Assembly: GCF_021655555.1 (NCBI RefSeq)
Contig: NZ_AP023086.1
Span: 4,556,685 to 4,620,684 of the forward strand
DNA: 64,000 nucleotides
From: Marinagarivorans cellulosilyticus
GTDB lineage: Bacteria > Pseudomonadota > Gammaproteobacteria > Pseudomonadales > Cellvibrionaceae
Reading direction: 5' to 3'
The position numbers and the translations under genes are program-made. Shown here piece after piece: positions 8,863-18,500 of the stretch; position 1 is the stretch's first letter; each line of letters opens with the position of its first letter. The notes under the pieces are model-generated. The model saw only the letters and a program-made list of their open reading frames with translations, was not told where the DNA came from and searched no databases.

Positions 8863-11244
8863 TCATTTTTGAGCCCAACGTTCACGCAGCAAAGCTATTT
8901 TTTTCGCAATCCCTTCACTGACACCTTTATTTTCTAGGCCCTCTAATACTTCACGCCCACCCGCATGGTCACCACTGCGATACAGTGAATCGGCGTAATG
9001 CAATTTGATTTCCGTAATATCAGCAAAGCCAAGTGCCTTATTAAAAGCATAATTCGCCTCCGTAAACTTCCCTGCTGTCATCAGCACCACGCCCTGCGTA
9101 TCCAGCAGAGCTGGATTATCCGAAGAGGCAAAACCCTCGGTTAACTGCAAGGCTTTTCGCAACGATGCTTGTGAAAATAATTCACCAACAAGCAATAACG
9201 CATAATTATTGCGAACAATGTCGTTATTCGAGTCAACTTGTAACAACTGATCATAAACTACGCCTGCTTCAGCCGCCTGCGCTTGCTGCTCCAGCATTCT
9301 TGCGTAAGCAATACCTACGCTGCTATTTTTCGATTGTGTATAGCTGCCTTTTAATAACACCAATGCTTCAGCAGCATCGCCGTGGTAACGCTTAAATTTT
9401 GATAAAGCGACAACCCCCTCATACCAAGAAGGCTGTGCTTGGGTAACACTGGAAAGCCGTTTTATAGCCGCAACTGGGTTAGCCTCAAATGTTAATTGCG
9501 CTATTAACAGATGCGCCGTTAAATCGTGTGCGTTTTTTTCGGTGTGCGTGAGCAAAAAAGTTTTAAATACTTCAAGCGCTTTAGCTTTATTTGCACACGC
9601 AAACATCGCTTTAAGTGCTTTATCGTACTGCCCCCGCGCACTCACCGCCTTGCCAAAAGATGTCATAGCCCTAGCGTAATCACCTTGTTGCTGCTGAATA
9701 AAGCCTTCAAAAAACAAAGCATCAGCAGCGCTCAGGTCCAAAGCTTTTAATTGCTCAAGGATAGCCGTTGCTGTTTTATAATTCGCTCTTAGTGCTGCAA
9801 TCTGTAGTTTAATACCCAGCAAAGCGGCATCCTCTGGGTAACGTTTTAATGCCCGCGTCACCAAAGCATCGGCATTGGTTAAGTGCTCCTTGCTAAAAGC
9901 CTCATAGATATGAAAACGCAGTGCCGCGTAATTATCTGGGTCGACAAGCCCTATTCTGTGATAAAAATCTTTCGCCAAACTTGTATTGCCTTGCCGCTGG
10001 TAGTGCTCTGCCAATAAAGATAACGCTTCAACAGATTGTGCGTTTTGTGCAAGCACCTTATTGAGATAAACCACCGCATCACCCGAACGGCCCTCACGCA
10101 CCAACAACTTCGCCCGCAAAAGCAAGGCATTTACATGATTTGCATCAAGCGCCAATACCGATATCACAAGCGTTTGTGCGTTATCCCAATCGCCCTGTAA
10201 CCAAGCCAATTCAGCCTGCATAGATTTGGCTTGCGCCAAAGCTTTTGGCGTTTGATTGGGCAATGCAACTAATGTATTTAAATCTTGCTGGGCCAAAACC
10301 ACATTGTTATGACTAAAGGCTGCATTAACGCGATAAAATAAAAGCCCTGTAGGGTTATTAGCCTTGCGAATAAACTCATCTAATAATTTACCCGCTCGCT
10401 CCGGATCATCCTGTTTAACAAGGTCTACTAGTAATACTTGCAAAGCATCAGCTTGCGGGTATTTATGCAAATAATTATTTAGCTCATCAATAGCGGCTGG
10501 GCGGCCACGCTGATCATTGACAAGTTTGATCAATTTAATAATTTGCGCATCTGAATAATCACTACTATCAATAAGCGCCTTCAAATCAAGAATAGATGCA
10601 TCAACATCACCGCGCGCTTCATTAACTTCTATGCGTAGCACTCGGTATTGCGGGTTTTGCTCGTCCAGCGCTATCGCCTTATCAAGTGCCTTTAACGCTT
10701 GCGGCCACTGCTCTTGTTTTTTGGCGACAACACCGATCAGCCCCCATAGCTCTGCATTTTCAGGGAAAGCCTTTAAAGCATCCTCCCCTAGTGTTTGTGC
10801 TTGCTGCCACTTATCTTCGGCAATAGCCACCGCTAACGCCAACTTGTAGTACTGCAAAGTCTCTGGCTGCAATTGCGCCAACGATTTTGCGGACTTTTGA
10901 GCAACAGCTAAATCCCCCATCAACAAGGATATTTCTCCCAGCTCAAAAATAGCCGTTGTATTTTCGGGGCTATATTCCACTGTTTTTTGCAAATGATACT
11001 GGCGTGCAGCCAAGTCTTGTTTGTCTTTGGCCAATGTCGCCAAGCCAAAGTGGGCATCGCCATTGGTAGCATCCAGCGCGAGCGCATTACGGTACTGCAC
11101 TCGCGCCTTACCCAAGAGTTCCTGCTCATAAAATGCTTGGCCGCTATGCAAGTAATCCTCAGCTGTTTTTTTCTCTTTGCAACCAGCACTCATCAAGACG
11201 AATGCAGCAATAGATAGACCAAGCGGAATTGTTTTTTTAGACAC
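8863..11244 (-). CDS. prsT: PEP-CTERM system TPR-repeat lipoprotein PrsT
   Basis: The 793-residue protein starts with a lipoprotein signal (lipobox LMSAGC, Cys22) followed by KEKKTAEDYLHSGQAFYEQ and then by continuous TPR repeats to the C-terminus. This start and the length match the PrsT family of TPR lipoproteins that accompany exosortases. It lies 12 nt downstream of xrtD on the same strand, so the two are almost certainly co-transcribed. The role of PrsT is not known in detail; it is presumed to help substrate export or polysaccharide assembly in the periplasm. Confidence 0.9.
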   Translation of the reverse strand: MSKKTIPLGLSIAAFVLMSAGCKEKKTAEDYLHSGQAFYEQELLGKARVQYRNALALDATNGDAHFGLATLAKDKQDLAARQYHLQKTVEYSPENTTAIFELGEISLLMGDLAVAQKSAKSLAQLQPETLQYYKLALAVAIAEDKWQQAQTLGEDALKAFPENAELWGLIGVVAKKQEQWPQALKALDKAIALDEQNPQYRVLRIEVNEARGDVDASILDLKALIDSSDYSDAQIIKLIKLVNDQRGRPAAIDELNNYLHKYPQADALQVLLVDLVKQDDPERAGKLLDEFIRKANNPTGLLFYRVNAAFSHNNVVLAQQDLNTLVALPNQTPKALAQAKSMQAELAWLQGDWDNAQTLVISVLALDANHVNALLLRAKLLVREGRSGDAVVYLNKVLAQNAQSVEALSLLAEHYQRQGNTSLAKDFYHRIGLVDPDNYAALRFHIYEAFSKEHLTNADALVTRALKRYPEDAALLGIKLQIAALRANYKTATAILEQLKALDLSAADALFFEGFIQQQQGDYARAMTSFGKAVSARGQYDKALKAMFACANKAKALEVFKTFLLTHTEKNAHDLTAHLLIAQLTFEANPVAAIKRLSSVTQAQPSWYEGVVALSKFKRYHGDAAEALVLLKGSYTQSKNSSVGIAYARMLEQQAQAAEAGVVYDQLLQVDSNNDIVRNNYALLLVGELFSQASLRKALQLTEGFASSDNPALLDTQGVVLMTAGKFTEANYAFNKALGFADITEIKLHYADSLYRSGDHAGGREVLEGLENKGVSEGIAKKIALLRERWAQK

Positions 11245-11256
11245 AATAAAACCTTA

Positions 11257-12789
11257 TTAATATGAATCGGAACCGGGTAAAAACGTTGCTAATGGTGAGC
11301 GAATCAAGCTAATAAATTCTTGAACTTTTTGATCCGACGCCGCCAACTGTCGATTATCGACGACAGGTATTGTCACCCGAACAAGAGCACCATCTGTGCG
11401 CCCTGTTTGAACAAACGCTTTAAACAGCAACCATTTTTTATAATATTCATTGGCCACTGTTTGGCCTCTCTCGGAAAACCAATAATAAACTAACTGCTTT
11501 TGTCCTTCTTTGGCAATAACAGCCCTATTAACATCAGCACCATCAAGTTTCATACGCTCAAACGACTCGATCACCCAACCGCCACCAGGCATGCAAACAC
11601 GCGGAGAATGCGGGGATTCGCCCTTGCGCTGATTAGCGTAATAAGCAACGTATAAATTAATTGGCTCTAGCTCCATCGGATGCTTAAAATTCATCATCAT
11701 GTAGTCAGTCAATTTTAATTTATCGGTAACTCTCGCCTCTAAAGGGCGAGGCTCACCTTGCCAAGCGCCAATACTGTGTGGAAATAAGGCTAAATGGGTT
11801 GCCGGTGGCTCCAAGCCTTGGCGCTGCTGCAACAATGTAGAAACTAAAAAAGTAGTCAATAACAAAGCTAGCGCACCATAAACAGCGCTAGTTTTCAGAA
11901 TTAGCTGGCCCTCTTCGCCGGCAGCCTGGGATAACTCATCTAAACCTAGAATGTCTGCAAGGGAGCGCCTAGTCGTTAGCCTTTCCAGAACTATAATTTC
12001 CAAAAACAAAAAGACCAGACAAAAAACAAAGACAACCCAACCTTCGGCATCGTGTACGGTTCCTTCCGTGGCTGCCAGCCCGTAGCGCTCTACCAGCGCA
12101 GCGGTAATCGCAATCCGCAGGCTATTCATAAAAACAGTGATCGGTATAGTTGATAAGAAAACAAATCCGCGTTTAAGCCAGTGGGCGCGGTAGAAGTAAG
12201 CAACAATAAACCCTACACTCATTAATGGGTATAAAAAGCGCAAACCGCTGCAGGCCTCCACTACTTCTAGCTGATGACGCCCCAAATCAATCACATTCCC
12301 ACTGAGAAATACTGGTATTCCCAGCAAACCAATAAACATCACCCCCAACTGTGAAGACAACAGTTGTAATTTTGCAGTGAGCATTACCTCAATAAAGTAC
12401 GGCAAGGGAATAGAAAAAAACAATATAAAAATAGGGGCACTTAATAACCTTGCACTAGCCCACCCTAAGTAAGCTAAACAAGCCCCCCACAGCAATAACA
12501 CAAAGGAAATTTGAACCAGCGCAAACAGCGCACTAACTTCGCCGGCCAGAAATAGTAAGAGTGCTACCGCCATCACCAGCACACCCCAAACACTGCCGCC
12601 GGTAGCGCAAGCCCGAATAGCCCGCCAACGTTCACTTACGATATAAAGACTGATAAAAGGAATTACAATACCGTGACTATATTCGGTTTCCGCCAGCCAG
12701 CGCTCCACCAAGTTTAACAAAGCTCCACTGTACAAATATGGAACCAACAACAGCGGCAACAAAGGCCAATAAGTACGAAAAAAGGCCAT
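11257..12789 (-). CDS. xrtD: VPLPA-CTERM-specific exosortase with fused EpsI domain (XrtD type)
   Basis: The 510-residue polytopic inner-membrane protein carries the exosortase catalytic triad: Cys180 in VVEACSGLRF, Arg225 in NSLRIAIT and His246 in VHDAEGW. About eight membrane helices fill residues 10-300. The soluble C-terminal ~190 residues (from VSTLLQQR, with SPRVCMPGGGW) are an EpsI-type domain fused in the same chain, which is the arrangement of exosortase D. It would process the VPLPA-CTERM protein encoded next door by transpeptidation. ATG 12789 is preferred over GTG 12831 because it starts directly before the first helix. XrtD rather than XrtA is called from the fusion and the VPLPA substrate. 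Confidence 0.9.
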   Translation of the reverse strand: MAFFRTYWPLLPLLLVPYLYSGALLNLVERWLAETEYSHGIVIPFISLYIVSERWRAIRACATGGSVWGVLVMAVALLLFLAGEVSALFALVQISFVLLLWGACLAYLGWASARLLSAPIFILFFSIPLPYFIEVMLTAKLQLLSSQLGVMFIGLLGIPVFLSGNVIDLGRHQLEVVEACSGLRFLYPLMSVGFIVAYFYRAHWLKRGFVFLSTIPITVFMNSLRIAITAALVERYGLAATEGTVHDAEGWVVFVFCLVFLFLEIIVLERLTTRRSLADILGLDELSQAAGEEGQLILKTSAVYGALALLLTTFLVSTLLQQRQGLEPPATHLALFPHSIGAWQGEPRPLEARVTDKLKLTDYMMMNFKHPMELEPINLYVAYYANQRKGESPHSPRVCMPGGGWVIESFERMKLDGADVNRAVIAKEGQKQLVYYWFSERGQTVANEYYKKWLLFKAFVQTGRTDGALVRVTIPVVDNRQLAASDQKVQEFISLIRSPLATFLPGSDSY

Positions 12790-13179
12790 AATTCGGCGCC
12801 CTACCAATAAATAAAAGAATTGCGAATGCACAATTTAGCTTATGCAAATAACACTACAGTTTACTGCCCCACCCCCGATACACCAATGGCTAATCGTCAA
12901 AATACGGTTTGGATAGCGCCTTCGCTAACACACGTGCGATACGGATGCCCCCGACACTGGACACTCAGCAGAGACCTAGGAGCAATACGCCCTCCTAGCA
13001 AGATTTACTCACCCAGCAACTCATGACACTGCACAGACTTCATTATCGCTTATTATCGCAACGGTGATAAATTTACACAGCCACTTCCAAGCTTGGCACC
13101 ACTCGACCGTAGAATGTCAGCCGCCAAACAAAACGCTCAGCCATCACTCAAAAAGCACAAGTTGAATAGAATTACCGCT
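12790..13179. other. intergenic region upstream of xrtD
   Basis: About 390 nt without a convincing gene. It should hold the minus-strand promoter of xrtD. A small hairpin (CTAGGAG...CTCCTAG, 12977-12999) is visible. No sigma-54 site comparable to that of the VPLPA-CTERM gene was seen. Confidence 0.4.
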
Positions 13180-14098
13180 ATGCACGAAAGAGGTACCCGC
13201 GTCCAACCTCTACTCGTTATCACCTGCCTACTCATCGGCCTTTGCTTATAGCGTATAAAGCGTTTCCCGCAGGATGACCACCTAGAGCGCTCAATGCCTA
13301 CATTATTTACGTTGCACTACCGGCGGTAGTACTCAATGAAATCCCCAAATTAACACTAAATCACGAAGCACTTTTACCCATAGCGCTAGCATGGTCGGTT
13401 ATGCTTTTTACCGCTGCGCTTGTGTTTCTTACCAGCCGGTTGTGCCGATGGTCCAAAGGTGTGACAGGCATCTTAATGCTTACCGTTCCGCTCGGGAATA
13501 CGAGCTTTGTAGGCATACCTTTACTGCAAGCGTTCTTAGGGAGCGAGGCATTGCCTTATGCAATTCTATACGACCAATTTGGAACTTTTCTGGCTTTAAA
13601 TACTGTCGGTGTTGCCATCGCCAGTATTACTCAGCCGACGACAAATACAAAGCACCGGTATGGCACATACATTATCAGCTTCCCGCCATTTATCACGCTA
13701 CTTATCGCCTTTTGCTGCCGCTGGTTGGAATACCCCGAATGGCTCAATGAGGTATTACCCCGTATGGCACAAACTTTAGTCCCAGTGGATATGGTCGCCG
13801 TAGGGCTCCAGTGGCGGCTTCGCCTGGACCGAAAGCATTTGCAGCCGTTAACCATAGGCCTTGTTTATCTTTTGTTGCTTTCGCCATTGTTTACATGGGC
13901 GCTATTGAAAATGCTGACAGTCGAGGGGTTAGTCGCAAAAGTCATTATTTTAGAACCCGCCATGCCTTCCATGATCTCTGCAGGCGTGCTCGCCACATCA
14001 CACCACCTAGCCCCCCCAAACTCACCGCATCCATCGTGGGCAACAGTATTACAATAGGCATATTTAGCGTATGGCTGTGGCATCAGGCAATGAGCTAA
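13180..14098 (+). pseudogene. AEC-family (auxin efflux carrier-like) permease, decayed
   Basis: Three reading frames together spell an AEC permease. Frame one runs from ATG 13180 through VQPLLVITCLLIGL to an in-frame TAG at 13249 and continues as RIKRFPQDD. After a frameshift near 13275-13290 the second frame reads ALNAYIIYVALPAVVL and goes on to SAGVLATSHHLAP. A second frameshift near 14015-14030 moves to a third frame with LTASIVGNSITIGIFSVWLWHQAMS, the usual AEC end. The intact middle (13278-14020) is clear: membrane helices plus TSFVGIPLLQAFLG. With one stop and two frameshifts it cannot give the full transporter; sequencing error is unlikely to explain all three. Confidence 0.8.
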
Positions 14099-14133
14099 AA
14101 CCCGATAGATAAAAAGACTAACAGTAGGTTCTA

Positions 14134-14679
14134 ATGCGCAAGAAAAGTGACCGCGAAAAAATCCAACTTGAGCACGCCGCTGCTAAAATTTTTATGCGCC
14201 GCTTCGAAGCTAAAACAAGCAAAGCCATTCGTGATATTATTCACAACGAGCCAGCAAAACCCGACGTTACCTGTCACCTCGAGGGCGAAAACCTCGACCT
14301 AGAAATTGCACATATTTATGGCTCAGAAGCCGAAGCGATTCAAATACTCGGTCACTACATTGACGAAAATACCACCATCGAACTCAAACACCTGCGCACG
14401 ATTCAAGGAGCTTACAACCGCTTATTAACAGCGCTCAATCGAATTTTACTCAACAAATCAAAAAAATATTATTTAACGGATAAAGTCTGGCTAGTCTTGC
14501 GCAATGCACACCCAGCATGGACATCAGACGATATCAAAGCCTTACGCACGGAAATCACCATTCCAGAAAACCACCCCTTTGACCAAATTTGGATTATTGG
14601 TGATTTTGCCGGCGACAGCGACATTGTTAGACTCTACCCTGCCAATACACCTAAAGCGGTAGACTTTTGTCCATTGTAA
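14134..14679 (+). CDS. hypothetical protein, possible nuclease-like fold
   Basis: A 181-residue soluble protein without signal peptide. I do not recognise the family. The stretch KPDVTC followed after seven residues by LDLEIAHIYG looks like the Asp...Glu-x-X core of PD-(D/E)XK proteins, but the final Lys is absent, so nuclease activity is only a guess. The AGTAGGTTCT upstream is a weak ribosome binding site. It follows the AEC pseudogene by 35 nt and is probably independent. Confidence 0.65.
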   Translation: MRKKSDREKIQLEHAAAKIFMRRFEAKTSKAIRDIIHNEPAKPDVTCHLEGENLDLEIAHIYGSEAEAIQILGHYIDENTTIELKHLRTIQGAYNRLLTALNRILLNKSKKYYLTDKVWLVLRNAHPAWTSDDIKALRTEITIPENHPFDQIWIIGDFAGDSDIVRLYPANTPKAVDFCPL

Positions 14680-14788
14680 TTGCGCTTTCCCGAATAGGCT
14701 TATTGTAGCGGTGTGGAGCCTATTCACAATAACCCGTTTACCGGATTTTTACGCTGCTGCCCAATAACACAGACAAACAACATTACCA

Positions 14789-15007
14789 ATGAATATTGAA
14801 CTAAGAAGAAAAATTATCGAAATTTGTAACAAGAAAATAGCGACGAAAGGCGACAATGTAGGTCTATCGTTTTATGCTTTTTTCAGCAATAAAAACAACG
14901 ACCCAGAGCAACTCATGGAAGTTGCCACTTGGTGGATTAAAACCCACCGGTTAGACCACTTTGAAAAGGCCAATAAAATTATAAATATGGTACAAAGTGG
15001 TGTTTAA
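14789..15007 (+). CDS. small conserved protein (DUF6500-like)
   Basis: A 72-residue protein with the pattern LRRKIIEICNKKIATKG followed by NVGLSFYAFFSNKN and EVATWWIKTHRLDHFEKA. This looks like a conserved small family that I recall as DUF6500; the assignment is from memory. No signal or membrane segment. Function unknown. It is separated from the upstream gene by 109 nt and has no obvious operon partner. Confidence 0.65.
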   Translation: MNIELRRKIIEICNKKIATKGDNVGLSFYAFFSNKNNDPEQLMEVATWWIKTHRLDHFEKANKIINMVQSGV

Positions 15008-15062
15008 CGCTTTATTTTTACCACTGCATTGCCGTGATTAAAACCCAGCCTACGCATTAGAC

Positions 15063-15090
15063 CAAAAAAATACCCGCTTAAGCGGGTATT
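15063..15090 (-). terminator. Rho-independent terminator of the barrel gene
   Basis: On the minus strand the stem AATACCCGCTTAAGCGGGTATT is followed by a run of seven T. It lies 25 nt beyond the stop of the outer-membrane barrel gene, so the 3' end of that gene is intact although its 5' end is not. Confidence 0.85.
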
Positions 15091-15114
15091 GTAAAAAGCG
15101 GTGTTTTGGCAGTA

Positions 15115-15570
15115 TTAAAAAGTATACACCGCACCGGCTGAAAACATGTAGAGGTCGTCGATCCCTTCAAACTCAAAAGATTCGTACTCTGCACGCACTG
15201 CAAATGAACCAATCTGGAATTTAGCGCCTATGCCATAGGTGACATCAGAATCAGACTCATCAAATTTACCGTCAGAGTACTTAAATTCGCCATCGGCACT
15301 GCTATAACCTAGCTTGGCAAATAGACCAATAGGGCCAACATCAAAACCCGCTAAACCGTATACATCAAAAGTGGTTAAGTCAGCTTCAAGAGCACCATCG
15401 CCACTTTTAAACGATCCAAAATCACGGTAATCCGCCTCAACAGCCAAATCAATTAAAGGGACTAAACCTAGGTTGTAGCCCAGTATAATCTTGTACGCAG
15501 AGCTATCATCATCAATACTTGTATCAACATCGTCCGCTTTGACACTCGTTTGACCAACGCTACCACCCAC
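15115..15570 (-). CDS. outer-membrane beta-barrel protein, 5'-truncated
   Basis: The remaining 151+ residues form a complete OmpA-like eight-stranded barrel: alternating strands such as AYKIILGYNLG, AVEADYRDFG, YGLAGFDVG and a final FSAGAVYTF with the C-terminal Phe that marks barrels for BAM insertion. The mature start FYVGGSVGQTS is present, reading in frame up to about 15585 (ASGFYVGG), but the signal peptide is missing: upstream the DNA switches to the repeat sequence of the divergent giant gene. Only a GTG at 15570 could serve as start and would give a non-exported product. Probably a deletion or misassembly product, not a functional gene. Confidence 0.75.
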   Translation of the reverse strand: MGGSVGQTSVKADDVDTSIDDDSSAYKIILGYNLGLVPLIDLAVEADYRDFGSFKSGDGALEADLTTFDVYGLAGFDVGPIGLFAKLGYSSADGEFKYSDGKFDESDSDVTYGIGAKFQIGSFAVRAEYESFEFEGIDDLYMFSAGAVYTF

Positions 15571-18500
15571 ATAAAAACCACTAGCTATAGCATTACCTCG
15601 TCCGGTGGCGGCACCGCCGTTACCGACAGCGGCACTATCGCCACCGCAAGCGATGTGATCAGCAGTATTGATATTAGCGGCTTAAACGACGGCACCTTAA
15701 CCGTTAGCGTGGTTTTGACCGATACCGCCGGCAATGCCGCCACAGCCGTTACCGCAACAACATTACTGGATAAAACCGCGCCCGCAGGCCAAAGCGTAAG
15801 CTTTAACGATGTCACCATCAACGCGACCGAGGCCACAAGCCAAGCCTTCACCTTTGCCAGTGCCGAAGTGGGCAGTAGCTACAGCTATAGTATTACCTCC
15901 TCCGGTGGCGGCACCGCCGTGACCGGCAGCGGCACCATTGCCACCGCAAGCGATGTGATTAGCAGCCTTGATGTGAGTGGTTTGAGCGATGGCACCTTAA
16001 CTATTAGCGTGGTATTGACCGATACCGCCGGCAATGCCGCAACAGCGGTAACCAACACCGCCACATTAGATGCCGCCGCACCCACAGGCCATAGCGTAAG
16101 CTTTAACGATGCCACCATTAACGCCACCGAGGCCGCAAACCAAGCCTTTACCTTTGCCAGTGCCGAAGTGGGCAGCAGCTACAGCTACTCCATTACCTCC
16201 TCGGGTGGCGGCACGGCCGTGACCGGCAGTGGCACTATCGCCACCGCAAGCGATGTGATCAGCAGCCTTGATATTAGCGGTTTGAATGACGGCACCGTCA
16301 CCGTTAGCGCAGTACTTACCGATACTGCCGGCAATGCCGCAACAGCCGTGACAAATACCGCCACACTGGATCAAACCGCACCCGTTGCCGCGGAAGTGAC
16401 AGCGGTAACAACACCCACGAATGACAACACCCCCAATGTCACCTTAAGCACCACCGAAGCCGGCACGCTTGCCATTGGTGGTAGCTGTGGCAGTGCTAAC
16501 GAAGGCGCCATAAGTGCTGGCAATACCACCATTACCTTAACTCAAGGTGATAACAGCACCGCCTTAACCGACGCCACTTACACCGACTGCACCGCAAGCG
16601 TGACCGACAGTGCCGGTAATACCAGCAATACCCTTACGCTAACCAGTTTTACTCTCGATACCACCGCCCCTAGCGGCCAAAGCGTGAGCTTTAACGATGC
16701 CACCATCAACGCTACCGAGGCCACCAGCCAAGCCTTTACCTTTGCTAGCGCTGAAGTGGGCAGTAGCTACAGCTATTCTATTACCTCCTCCGGTGGCGGC
16801 ACCGCCGTGACCGGTACGGGCACCATTGCTACCGCAAGCGATGTGATTAACAGTCTTGATGTGAGTGGTCTGAGTGATGGCACCCTAACCGTGAGCGTGG
16901 TGTTAACCGATACCGCCGGCAATGCCGCCTCAGCGGTAACCAACACCGCCACACTAGATGCCGCCGCGCCTACAGGCCACAGCGTAAGCTTTAACGATGC
17001 CACCATTAACGCCACCGAGGCCACCAGCCAAGCCTTTAGCTTTGCCAGTGCCGAAGTGGGCAGCAGCTACAGCTACTCCATTACCTCATCGGGTGGCGGC
17101 ACGGCCGTTACCGGCAGTGGCACTATCGCCACCGCAAGTGATGTGATCAGCAGCCTTGATATTAGCGGTTTGAATGACGGCACCGTCACCATTAGCGCAG
17201 TACTTACCGATGCTGCCGGCAATGCCGCTACAGCCGTAACAAATACCGCCACACTGGATCAAACCGCGCCGGTTACAGCGGAAGTAACGGCCGTAACAAC
17301 ACCTACGAATGACAGCACCCCCAATGTCACCTTAAGCACCACCGAGGCCGGCACGCTTGCCATTGGTGGCAGCTGTGGCAGTGCTAACGAAGGCGCAATA
17401 AGTGCTGGCAATACCACCATTACCCTAACCCAAGGGGATAACAGCACCGCACTAACCGACACCACTTACACCGACTGCACCGCAAGCGTGACCGACAGCG
17501 CCGGTAATACCAGCAATACCCTTACGCTAACCAGCTTTACTATCGATACCACCGCCCCCAGCGGCCAAAGCGTGAGCTTTAACGATGCCACCATTAACGC
17601 CGCCGAGGCCCCAAGCCAGGCCTTTACCTTTGCTAGCGCCGAAGTGGGCAGTAGCTACAGCCATTCTATTACCTCCTCGGGTGGCGGCACCGCCGTGACC
17701 GGTACGGGCACCATTGCTACCGCAAGCGATGTGATTAGCAATATTGATGTGAGCGGCTTGAGTGATGGCACCTTAACCTTAAGCGTGGTACTCACAGATG
17801 TCTCTAGCAACGCTGCAACCGCCGTAACCCACACGGCAACACTCGATAAAACGGCGCCTTCAGGCCAAAGCGTAGTATTTAGCGATGCACTTATCGACGC
17901 CACCGATGCCGCAAGCACTAGCTTTACCTTTGCTGCGGCTGAAGTGGGCAGTACATACAGCTACACCATTAGCTCGAGTGCTGGCGGTACCGCCGTAACC
18001 GGTACGGGTACCATTGCCACCGCAACCGATACCATTAGCAGCCTTAACGTGAGCGGCTTAAATGACGGCACCTTAACCCTAAGCGTGGTACTTACCGATG
18101 AAGCCGGCAATGCGGCTACTGCCGTAACCCATACCACCACCAAAGATACCCGCAGCGCGCAAACCATTACCTTTGCCCAGCCCAGCGAGCAAAACTTTGG
18201 CACTACCCCAACCCTTAGCGCCACCGCTAGCTCTAACTTAACAGTAAGCTTTAGCTCGAACACCACCGCCGTGTGTACCATTACTAGCGCAGGGGCTTTA
18301 ACGTTTGTTACGGTAGGCACTTGTAGCATTAGCGCCACCCAAGCCGGCGACAGCGATACTTGGCTGGCCGCTAGCGCTGTAACCCAAAGTTTTAATGTTG
18401 CCGCTGTAATGCCTGCTGCGCCCACCATTGGTACCGCGATTAAAGGCAATGCACAGGCTGTCGTTAGCTTTACCGCACCGGCCTTTACTGGCGGTGCTAG

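Noticed and set aside
12820..13026. 68-codon plus-strand frame upstream of xrtD
   Set aside because: It has no family features and overlaps the likely xrtD promoter; the composition (Pro, Thr, Arg, Cys) is that of non-coding DNA.
14134..14679. Restriction-like nuclease
   Set aside because: Only a partial PD-(D/E)XK-like pattern is visible, the catalytic Lys is missing and no methyltransferase or other defence gene is next to it; kept as hypothetical.
15586..18160. Regular repeats that might be taken for a CRISPR array
   Set aside because: The period is 300 bp, the units are coding and in frame, and no short direct repeat with unique spacers of about 30 bp exists anywhere in the window.
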